A DNA stretch of 30,638 nucleotides. Source: JBAXRT01 sp037131065 (GTDB lineage: Bacteria > Bacteroidota > Bacteroidia > Bacteroidales > FEN-979). The stretch's first letter is position 1. Every line of letters begins with the position of its first letter. A program made the position numbers and the translations under genes. Under the pieces are notes generated by a model that was given only the letters and a program-made list of their open reading frames with translations, searched no databases and had not been told where the DNA came from. Below, piece after piece: positions 16,129 to 22,673 of this stretch. Location: assembly GCA_037131065.1 (NCBI GenBank), contig JBAXRT010000020.1:1-30638 (forward strand), written 5' to 3'.

Positions 16129-16686
16129 TCAGGAATTAATCTTCATAAGGACCTTTTCCACTTCCCGGAAAAGGTCCTCTTTTTTTCCATTGTTATTAAA
16201 AACAAAATCTGCCATGGATATGCATTCATGCAGGTTTTGTTTGTTCGGATCATCGGTCGTCATCTCCCGCTGCTCGTTCTGAAGAAAAGTTTCTAAGGTG
16301 ATGGAATCTGTTTCAGACCGGCGCTCCAGGATCCGCTCATAGCGTATCCGCGGTTCTGCATCTACAGCGAAAAGATAAAAAGAGACGGATTTCCTGAGGG
16401 AGATGATCTCTCCCGGGGTGCGGATGCTTTCAATGATACAGTTTCTGCCCGACTGCACAGCCTTCAGGAAAAGCTGGTCAGTCACCCAGGATGGTCCGTG
16501 CAGGGCCCGGAGGGAATTGGCGAGGTTGAACATGCTGTCGCGGTTTTCCGGCAACCCGCGTTTACGGATCTCATCGAGAAGGAAAGCACGGACAGAGAAA
16601 TGAAGGAATCCCTTCTGTTCCGTTAGGTAATCCACGATCGTTCCTTTCCCAGCGCCAAGTGTTCCGGTAATGCCGATCACGATCAT
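16129..16686 (-). CDS. P-loop nucleoside-monophosphate-kinase-like protein
   Basis: 185 residues with a Walker A loop at the start (GTLGAGKGT, residues 8-16) and the general layout of adenylate kinase / dephospho-CoA kinase-like enzymes. After HFSVRAFL comes a helical lid region, then CIIESIRTPGEI, which corresponds to the second strand with an acidic residue, and an arginine-rich lid (RIRYERILERRSETD). The substrate is not identifiable; a nucleotide or a small phosphate acceptor is likely. The start codon overlaps the stop of the LOG gene by one base (TGATG), so the two are translationally coupled. The 3' end of this gene contains the hairpin that terminates the opposing giant gene; stops of the two genes are three bases apart. 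Confidence 0.8.
   Translation of the reverse strand: MIVIGITGTLGAGKGTIVDYLTEQKGFLHFSVRAFLLDEIRKRGLPENRDSMFNLANSLRALHGPSWVTDQLFLKAVQSGRNCIIESIRTPGEIISLRKSVSFYLFAVDAEPRIRYERILERRSETDSITLETFLQNEQREMTTDDPNKQNLHECISMADFVFNNNGKKEDLFREVEKVLMKINS
16148..16186 (+). terminator. Rho-independent terminator of the giant Asp-box gene, inside the opposing coding region
   Basis: A perfect 12-bp stem AGGACCTTTTCC / GGAAAAGGTCCT with a 7-base loop is followed by CTTTTTTT. It begins 23 bases after the stop at 16125 and lies wholly within the last codons of the minus-strand kinase gene. Confidence 0.88.
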
Positions 16687-17279
16687 CAGATCCCTCCCTG
16701 TTTAAGCCGTTCAATCCATTTTTCTGCAGTGACAGGCTGGAATTTCTGCAGCTTGTCGAACAGGGAATTCACATCGTTGTCAACAATGAGGAGCCCGTGA
16801 TGCTCGACCCTGAGGAATTTCTCGGTAACGGCATGGTCGAGCATTTCCAGCAGGGCGTCAAAATAGCCGCCGGTATTCAGGATCCCAACCGGTTTTTTGA
16901 TGATCCCGAGCTGGTTCCAGGTCAGGACCTCGAAGAGTTCATCCAGCGTGCCATAAGCCCCGGGAAGAGTGATGAAGGCATCGGAAAGTTTTGCCATCAG
17001 CGCTTTTCGCTCCTGCATGTCTTCCACGATGTGCATCTCCGTAAGGGAGGTATGGGCTACTTCTCTTTCAACCAGGGATCTCGGCATGATACCAATGACC
17101 TTACCGCCCCCTTCAAGCATGGTGTCGGCGAGGATGCGCATCAGTCCGACATTGGCGCCGCCATAGACCAGAATGATCCCCTTCTCAAGAAGGTAACGTG
17201 CCAGCCGGCGGGCAGTATCGGTATACGACGGCCTGGCTCCGAGGCTTGAACCGCAAAATACACAGATCGTCTCAATCAT
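16686..17279 (-). CDS. LOG family protein (TIGR00730-type Rossmann fold; nucleoside-5'-monophosphate phosphoribohydrolase-like)
   Basis: 197 residues, normal length. Family motifs are visible: VFCGSS at the N-terminus, VYGGANVGLM (38-47), IMPRSL, the conserved MQERKALM (88-95) and LPGAYGTLDELFE (105-117), where most members have PGGxGTxxE; A108 replaces the second glycine. LOG proteins split cytokinin-type or other nucleoside 5'-monophosphates into base and ribose 5-phosphate, probably for nucleotide salvage in bacteria. The gene start overlaps the end of the M20 gene by eight bases and is preceded by a perfect Shine-Dalgarno. It is followed by the kinase-like gene with a one-base overlap. 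Confidence 0.92.
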   Translation of the reverse strand: MIETICVFCGSSLGARPSYTDTARRLARYLLEKGIILVYGGANVGLMRILADTMLEGGGKVIGIMPRSLVEREVAHTSLTEMHIVEDMQERKALMAKLSDAFITLPGAYGTLDELFEVLTWNQLGIIKKPVGILNTGGYFDALLEMLDHAVTEKFLRVEHHGLLIVDNDVNSLFDKLQKFQPVTAEKWIERLKQGGI

Positions 17280-18423
17280 TCATCACCTCCTGGAGGATCC
17301 CGCGAAACATCGTGATCCCGGTTTGAATTATCTCATCAGGGAAATCATAGTACCATGTATGAAGATCGGAGTGGCTCTCCCCGGCCCCGAGTCCGAAAAG
17401 CGCTCCGGGATAGTTCATTGTGTACTGGCCGAAATCCTCCGACCAGCGCAAGGGATCTGACAACCCGATCACATGATAATTTTTTCTTTCTGCAACTTTT
17501 CTGATGATCTCAACACAGCCCGGATCATTCACCGTGGCGTCGAAGGGCTCCCAGCGCTGGATCTTCTCCTCGACATAGTATTTCATGGAGGTTTTCTGGA
17601 TCAGTTTTACTACCCGCTTGTGAAGCCCCTCCAACTCCTGCCGGCTGAGGGCTCTCAGAGAAAGGTTCAGGATCGCTGTTCCGGGGACCGAACCATAGCC
17701 GAACCGGCCGAGGTTGCAATGGGTAACGCTGATGTACTGGCTTTGTGGAGAACCTGCCTTTGGCCGGGTAAGTTTTGGCAGTCCGTCGAGTAACTCCCTC
17801 AGGGCAGTGAGCGGACTGATCCCCTGTTCAGGGTAAGCGGCATGTGCAGCATGGCCCCTCAGGCGGATCGACATCCCTTCGGAGGCCATTGCAAAGGTGC
17901 CCTCTTTTACAATGACCGATCCCCTGATATACCCGGGAATGTTATGAAGGGCAAAAATATAATCGGGAATGATTTTTTTGAATTTCGGATCATTCAGCAC
18001 AGCCAGGGCGCCCTTGCCAGTCTCTTCCGCAGGCTGGAACAACAGAACCACCCGCCCTCGTGAAATGGGGATCTTATGAAGGCAATAGGCAAGCCCGACA
18101 AGGATGGACATATGTCCGTCGTGACCACATTTATGGGAAACAGATTTTTTATCGGAAGAGTAACTCACCTCAATGTCCTCCTCGATGGGGACAGCGTCCA
18201 TCTCTGCCCGGAAGAGGACCGTCTTTCCCGGGTTCTGGCCTTCATAAACCAGCGCAAGACCGGTCCGGCCGATCTTTTCAATGACCTGGTCGGGTTTGAA
18301 ACGCTGGCAGTAGCGGAGAAGAAGCCGGGAGGTTTTAAACTCCTTTCCGGAGATCTCAGGATGGTGATGCAGTTCTTTCCGAAGTTTGGTCAGTTCGGGA
18401 AGGAATTCGGCAAGTTCCTTCAT
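17272..18423 (-). CDS. M20 family metallopeptidase (amidohydrolase)
   Basis: 383 residues from ATG 18423 (MKELAEFLPELTKLRKELHH). The frame is open further upstream, but that part covers promoters of both divergent genes and has no family similarity. M20D-type motifs are present: HHHPEISG (about 19-26), RAEMDAVPI (72-80), KCGHDGHMS (98-106), QPAEETGKGA (130-139) and FALHN (157-161), with a histidine in GESHSDLHTW near the end. Such enzymes (hippurate/IAA-amino-acid hydrolases) remove acyl or amino-acid groups from N-acyl amino acids with bound metal in the cytoplasm; the substrate here is unknown. It heads an overlapping three-gene operon with the LOG and kinase-like genes and diverges from manA. 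Confidence 0.92.
   Translation of the reverse strand: MKELAEFLPELTKLRKELHHHPEISGKEFKTSRLLLRYCQRFKPDQVIEKIGRTGLALVYEGQNPGKTVLFRAEMDAVPIEEDIEVSYSSDKKSVSHKCGHDGHMSILVGLAYCLHKIPISRGRVVLLFQPAEETGKGALAVLNDPKFKKIIPDYIFALHNIPGYIRGSVIVKEGTFAMASEGMSIRLRGHAAHAAYPEQGISPLTALRELLDGLPKLTRPKAGSPQSQYISVTHCNLGRFGYGSVPGTAILNLSLRALSRQELEGLHKRVVKLIQKTSMKYYVEEKIQRWEPFDATVNDPGCVEIIRKVAERKNYHVIGLSDPLRWSEDFGQYTMNYPGALFGLGAGESHSDLHTWYYDFPDEIIQTGITMFRGILQEVMND
17283..17291 (-). promoter_or_regulatory. Perfect Shine-Dalgarno AGGAGGTGA before the LOG gene
   Basis: The minus strand reads AGGAGGTGA, nine of nine bases complementary to the canonical 16S rRNA 3' end, with six bases from GGAGG to the ATG at 17279. It lies within the last codons of the M20 gene. 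Most genes in this window lack such a site. Confidence 0.75.
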
Positions 18424-18440
18424 GGTGGAATAAAAAACAA

Positions 18441-18448
18441 TAAATTTG
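18441..18448 (+). promoter_or_regulatory. -7 promoter box for manA
   Basis: TAAATTTG, exact TAnnTTTG, lies 51 bases before the manA ATG. It is only 13 bases from the opposite-strand box of the M20 gene, so the two promoters overlap face to face. Confidence 0.5.
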
Positions 18449-18461
18449 CAAAAATGCGATT

Positions 18462-18469
18462 CAAAGGTA
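18462..18469 (-). promoter_or_regulatory. -7 promoter box for the M20-LOG-kinase operon
   Basis: On the minus strand TACCTTTG, exact TAnnTTTG, lies about 38 bases before the ATG at 18423. Confidence 0.55.
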
Positions 18470-18499
18470 AAGAGATTTCGGAATAAAAAAAAGCCCAGG

Positions 18500-19480
18500 A
18501 TGAACAGATTATACCCGCTGAAGTTTACCCCGGTCTTCAAGGAGAGGATATGGGGAGGAAACAAGATCAGGGATTTGCTTGGCCTCGATTTTTCACCGCT
18601 TCCAAACTGCGGGGAGGCCTGGGTGCTCTCAGGTGTCCCCGGTTCCCAGTCGCCCGTCGCAAACGGTTTCCTCAAAGGAAATGAACTGAATGAACTGGTT
18701 GAGATCTACATGGATGACCTGGTAGGGGAAAAGGTCTTTGAAAAACACCCTGATGAATTCCCGGTCCTGATCAAATTCATCGATGCCAACGATTATCTTT
18801 CCATCCAGGTCCATCCCGATGACGAGGTGGCCGCCAGGCGAAACCTAGGAAACGGGAAATCGGAGATGTGGTACATCCTCCAGGCAGATCCCGGCGCAGG
18901 TCTGTTCACGGGTTTTTCACGAGAGATGGACCGTGAAAGCTACCTCCGGCACATGAAAGAAAAAACGCTTAAAGAGATCCTCAACAGGGAGGAGGTAAAG
19001 AGCGGTGATGCTTTTTACATCCCGGCCGGAAGGGTCCACGCCCTTGGCCCGGGGATCCTGCTTGCAGAGATCCAGCAGACCTCCGACGTCACCTACCGCA
19101 TGTATGACTGGGACAGGGTTGATCAGCAAGGGAGGTCGAGAGAACTTCATACAGACCTTGCACTGGATGCGATCGATTTCCATCACCATCCTTCCTACCG
19201 CGAGGATGTGAAAAAGCAGGAGAATGCGGCGGTGACCGTGGTCGATTCCCCCTTCTTTACAACAAACCTGAACCGTTTCAGCAGGCCCTTTGCCAAAGAC
19301 TTTTCCTCACGGGATTCCTTTACGGTTTTCATTTGTATCAACGGGTCAGCGGATGTGGAATATCAGGAAGGGACCATCTCCCTTTCGGCGGGCGAGACCA
19401 TGCTTATCCCGGCCGAAATGGAAAAGGTCCTCCTGCAGCCAAGCCCTTTCTGTGAAATATTAGAGGTTTACATATCATAA
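18500..19480 (+). CDS. manA: Mannose-6-phosphate isomerase, class I
   Basis: 326 residues from ATG 18500 (MNRLYPLKFTPVFKERIWGG); an earlier in-frame start would run through the promoter. Zinc ligands of type I phosphomannose isomerase are in place: Q103 and H105 in SIQVHPDD, E122 in GKSEMWY and H180 in GRVHALGPG, followed by the catalytic-loop region LLAEIQQTSDVTYRMYDWDR. The length and motif set are those of the short Bacillus/Bacteroidota form. It interconverts mannose-6-phosphate and fructose-6-phosphate in the cytoplasm, supplying GDP-mannose or allowing mannose use. It diverges from the M20 operon; the neighbouring downstream envelope operon has its own promoter. Confidence 0.95.
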   Translation: MNRLYPLKFTPVFKERIWGGNKIRDLLGLDFSPLPNCGEAWVLSGVPGSQSPVANGFLKGNELNELVEIYMDDLVGEKVFEKHPDEFPVLIKFIDANDYLSIQVHPDDEVAARRNLGNGKSEMWYILQADPGAGLFTGFSREMDRESYLRHMKEKTLKEILNREEVKSGDAFYIPAGRVHALGPGILLAEIQQTSDVTYRMYDWDRVDQQGRSRELHTDLALDAIDFHHHPSYREDVKKQENAAVTVVDSPFFTTNLNRFSRPFAKDFSSRDSFTVFICINGSADVEYQEGTISLSAGETMLIPAEMEKVLLQPSPFCEILEVYIS

Positions 19481-19487
19481 AAAAGCG

Positions 19488-19495
19488 TACTTTTG
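19488..19495 (+). promoter_or_regulatory. -7 promoter box for the TlpA - barrel - Omp28 operon
   Basis: TACTTTTG, exact TAnnTTTG, begins eight bases after the manA stop and 32 bases before ATG 19520. It contains the first bases of an in-frame TTG (19493), showing that this TTG cannot be the translation start. Confidence 0.6.
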
Positions 19496-19519
19496 ACCCT
19501 TACAAATTTTTTCATTGTT

Positions 19520-20038
19520 ATGAAACGCAGCCTTTCCATTGCCTTTATCCTTCTGCTGGGCACCCTAACTTTCTCACAGACCCTTACGAAAAACAAGCCC
19601 CTTCCTGTTGTCAAAATCAAAGACCTCAAGGGAAATCCCTACAGTACAGACAGTATCAAAAATAACGGGAAACCCATCATCATCAGCTTCTGGGCAACCT
19701 GGTGCAAACCCTGTATTACAGAACTTACCACCATTGCGGATGTTTACAGTGAATGGCAGGAGGAGACTGGCGTGAAAATATTTGCCGTCTCCATCGATGA
19801 TGCCCGCCGGACCATGGATGTGGCACCGCTTGTCAACGGAAAAGGATGGGAGTATGTAGTCCTTCTTGACCAGAATTCGGAATTCAAACGCGCCATGAAC
19901 GTAGGACCGATCCCGCATACCTTTCTGATCAACGGGAACGGGGAGATCGTCTGGCAGCACACCTCTTTTTCGGAAGGAAGTGAACTGGACCTCATCAACC
20001 TCGTGAGAAAACTGAACAAAGGAGAAGAAATTAAATAG
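19520..20038 (+). CDS. TlpA-like extracytoplasmic thioredoxin
   Basis: 172 residues from ATG 19520, with a signal peptide (MKRSLSIAFILLLGTLTFSQ). The thioredoxin fold carries the active site WCKPC (C62, C65) within ISFWATWCKPC and the cis-proline loop GPIPHTFLIN (about 133-142). It is expected to act as a periplasmic thiol-disulfide reductase. It is the first gene of an operon with a predicted outer-membrane barrel (31 bases on) and an Omp28 lipoprotein that itself has a CxxC, so its likely job is to keep envelope cysteines of these partners in the right redox state. The upstream TTG at 19493 is rejected because it overlaps the promoter. Confidence 0.92.
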   Translation: MKRSLSIAFILLLGTLTFSQTLTKNKPLPVVKIKDLKGNPYSTDSIKNNGKPIIISFWATWCKPCITELTTIADVYSEWQEETGVKIFAVSIDDARRTMDVAPLVNGKGWEYVVLLDQNSEFKRAMNVGPIPHTFLINGNGEIVWQHTSFSEGSELDLINLVRKLNKGEEIK

Positions 20039-20068
20039 TTCCCCTCGTCTAACCTAAAAACGTATCGC

Positions 20069-21781
20069 TTGAAACAAATTTATCGTCTTTTTTTGCGGAT
20101 GGCTTTGATATGCCTGGTTTTCCCGCTCCAGGTCACAGCCCAGGATGCTTTTAAGAACTTCAGTGTAAGCGGTAGTTTCCAGGCCGATGCTGCCTATTAC
20201 GTAAAGGATAATGGAATGGGAATAACCGATTCCACACTGGATGGAAAGGTCATCCGGATGAATGCCTTCACCGAAGTGAATGCCACCCTGGGGAACTTTA
20301 CCGCAGGCCTCCGCTTTGAAGCTTACCTGCCGCCATTGATCGGCTACGACATCCAGTACGAAGGGCTTGGGGTTCCTTACTGGTATGTTAATTATAAAAA
20401 CAAGATGATCGACATCACCGCCGGGAATTTCTATGAGCAGTTCGGCAACGGGCTGATGTTCCGGACATACCAGGAGTGGACCCTCGGGTACGACAACTCT
20501 ATGCGCGGCATAAGGGTGAAGTTCATGCCCATCAACGGGATCACGCTGAAGGGTGTCTACGGCATTCAGCGTGACTACTGGGTGCCTTACAAGGATAACA
20601 ACCGCGGGATTGTCAAGGGATTTGACGGCGATTTTTACCTGAATGATATCTTTCCCTCTCTGGCTAACTCCAAGGTCAAGTTCAGTTTCGGCGGAAGTTT
20701 TGTGAGCGATTACCAGAAAGGAAGGACTATGACGGTTGTCGAAAACCACAAACTCTACCAGCTCCACCTGCCCGAGAATGTCGCCACTTACGGTGGTAGG
20801 ATCAACCTGAATGTCGGGGACTTCAACCTTTCTTCAGAATATGCTTACAAGATCAACGATCCTTCGGCAATGAACAACTACATTTACAAACCCGGCGACG
20901 CGCTTTTTGTGAGCATGTCCTACTCCCGGTCCGGACTCGGGATCTCGTTAAAGGCAAAAAGGATCGACAACATGAGTTACAAGTCCGACCGGACCGTGAC
21001 CAACAACCAGGTCGATATTAACTTCCTGCCTCCGGTCACCACCGAACACACCTATGCCCTCGCCTCCATGTATCCCTATGCAACCCAGCCCACCGGTGAA
21101 TTCGGTTTCGCAGGGACAGTGAATTTCAAGATCAAGAAAAATACAAAGCTGGGTGGAAAGACAGGCCTCGCCTTTGCGATCAATTATGCCCAGGTGAACG
21201 GGATCGGTAAAAATCCGCTGAACGACACTACGGCCATCGGCCAGACGGGAACGCTGGGTTATGAGGCTCCTTTCTTCAGCATCAGCAACAATGTCTATTA
21301 CCAGGATTTCAACATTGAGATCACCAAGAAATTCGGTAAAAAGTGGAAGGGGATCTTCACCTATTATTACATCGCTTATAATAAGGATGTTATCCAGGGG
21401 TATAACAACGAGTATGGCACCATCTATTCAAATACGGGTGTTGCCGATATTACCTGGAACATCACCAAAAAAATTGCCCTGAGAGGGGAGCTCCAGGGTC
21501 TGTTCACAAAGCAGGACAAGGGTAACTGGGTTGCCGGGCTGCTTGAACTGACCATCGCTCCGCAGTGGTTCGTTTCAATCATGGATCAGTGGAACTACGG
21601 TAACCCGGTCAGCAGCCAGAAACTGCACTACTATTTGGTCAGCGCCGGGTATATCTACAATACAACGCGAATTGCTTTGTCCTACGGCCGCCAGCGTGAA
21701 GGGATCATCTGTATCGGCGGAGTCTGCAGGTACGTTCCCGCATCGAGTGGTCTGACGCTGACCCTGACAAGCAGTTTTTAA
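20069..21781 (+). CDS. DUF6029-like outer-membrane beta-barrel protein
   Basis: 570 residues from TTG 20069, giving a good signal peptide (KQIYRLFLRMALICLVFPLQVTAQ). The remainder is rich in alternating aromatic and polar strands and ends TLTLTSSF, the terminal phenylalanine usual for barrel proteins handled by BamA. Short segments such as NFYEQFGNGLMFRTYQEW and GVYGIQRDYW resemble the DUF6029 family that I recall next to Omp28 in Bacteroidota. The function is unknown; a pore or scaffold for the Omp28 lipoprotein encoded downstream is plausible. Position in the operon (30 bases after the thioredoxin gene, 21 bases before Omp28) supports joint action. No TonB plug domain is seen. Confidence 0.8.
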   Translation: MKQIYRLFLRMALICLVFPLQVTAQDAFKNFSVSGSFQADAAYYVKDNGMGITDSTLDGKVIRMNAFTEVNATLGNFTAGLRFEAYLPPLIGYDIQYEGLGVPYWYVNYKNKMIDITAGNFYEQFGNGLMFRTYQEWTLGYDNSMRGIRVKFMPINGITLKGVYGIQRDYWVPYKDNNRGIVKGFDGDFYLNDIFPSLANSKVKFSFGGSFVSDYQKGRTMTVVENHKLYQLHLPENVATYGGRINLNVGDFNLSSEYAYKINDPSAMNNYIYKPGDALFVSMSYSRSGLGISLKAKRIDNMSYKSDRTVTNNQVDINFLPPVTTEHTYALASMYPYATQPTGEFGFAGTVNFKIKKNTKLGGKTGLAFAINYAQVNGIGKNPLNDTTAIGQTGTLGYEAPFFSISNNVYYQDFNIEITKKFGKKWKGIFTYYYIAYNKDVIQGYNNEYGTIYSNTGVADITWNITKKIALRGELQGLFTKQDKGNWVAGLLELTIAPQWFVSIMDQWNYGNPVSSQKLHYYLVSAGYIYNTTRIALSYGRQREGIICIGGVCRYVPASSGLTLTLTSSF

Positions 21782-21802
21782 CGAATTTAACCGGATTACA
21801 AT

Positions 21803-22657
21803 ATGAAAATTTTCAAAAACATATTTCCAGCTCTTTTACCTGCCCTCCTTTTTTTGCAGTCTTGTGACAAGCTCTCATCCCCCTACGCCGAGGTAAGGCC
21901 CTCAGGTGGGGATACGACCAGCCGCGCCGTGCTGCTGGAGGATTACACTGGTCATAAATGCGTGAATTGCCCCCTGGCGGCCATAATGGCGCACGACCTT
22001 GAGAAATTGTACAGCGGCCAGGTATTCGTTGTCGCAGTCCACGCCACCTATTTTGCCACACCCGATCCCAGCGGCGATTACACGGCAGACTACCGCACGG
22101 AGGCAGGAACGGAATGGGCAAGCTTCTATGAGATCGAATCGGCGCCCAATGGATTGGTAAACCGGAGCTTTTTTGCAGGGAAAAACATCTATATGTCACC
22201 GAAATTATGGGGAGGCGCGATTGAAGCAGCCGTTGAACTTCCCAAGGCAGCTATCATGAAAATAAATACCTCCTGGGATGAAGGCACCCGTACCCTGACC
22301 TCTGTCATCGATACCCGGTTCCTCATGCAGATGGAGGGGGCTTTCAGCCTGGTTGCCTGCATCCTCGAGGACAGCATCGTCTCCCCGCAGCAGAACAAGG
22401 ATACCCTCGCCGGCCCGGTTCCCGTCATCAAGGATTATGTCTTTATGAATATGCTGCGCGGAACCATGAAAGGTCCCTGGGGGGAACAACTGACCCCGGC
22501 TGTCGATCTCAATAAAGTCTACCGTAAAGAGTATACCTATCAGTTACCGGCGGACTGGAACAAGACACATTGCTGGGTCCTTGCATTCATCTACGATGAT
22601 CTCAACCGGGAGATCTATCATGTAGTAAAGTCCAAAGCCACAATCGATCCGGAATAA
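21803..22657 (+). CDS. Omp28-related outer-membrane lipoprotein
   Basis: 284 residues with a lipoprotein signal (MKIFKNIFPALLPALLFLQSC, lipobox LQSC, lipidated C21). VLLEDYTGHKCVNCPLAA (about 43-60) and VFVVAVHATYF form the thioredoxin-like first domain typical of Omp28 proteins, with a CVNC pair (C53, C56). The second half is beta-rich (TLTSVIDTRFLMQ, DYVFMNMLRG, KTHCWVLAFIYDD). The P. gingivalis homologue is an outer-membrane protein linked to adhesion; its chemistry is unclear. It follows the barrel gene by 21 bases and converges on the C25 protease genes, with 16 bases between stops. Confidence 0.88.
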   Translation: MKIFKNIFPALLPALLFLQSCDKLSSPYAEVRPSGGDTTSRAVLLEDYTGHKCVNCPLAAIMAHDLEKLYSGQVFVVAVHATYFATPDPSGDYTADYRTEAGTEWASFYEIESAPNGLVNRSFFAGKNIYMSPKLWGGAIEAAVELPKAAIMKINTSWDEGTRTLTSVIDTRFLMQMEGAFSLVACILEDSIVSPQQNKDTLAGPVPVIKDYVFMNMLRGTMKGPWGEQLTPAVDLNKVYRKEYTYQLPADWNKTHCWVLAFIYDDLNREIYHVVKSKATIDPE

Positions 22658-22673
22658 TTCCTGTGTAAAGATC

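Noticed and set aside
18424..18675. N-terminal extension of the M20 gene by 84 codons
   Set aside because: It would cover the divergent promoters and the manA start, and has no family similarity; ATG 18423 fits the family.
20054..20767. 237-codon antisense frame opposite the barrel gene
   Set aside because: The sense frame has a signal peptide, barrel features and operon context; the antisense product looks like a codon-bias shadow.
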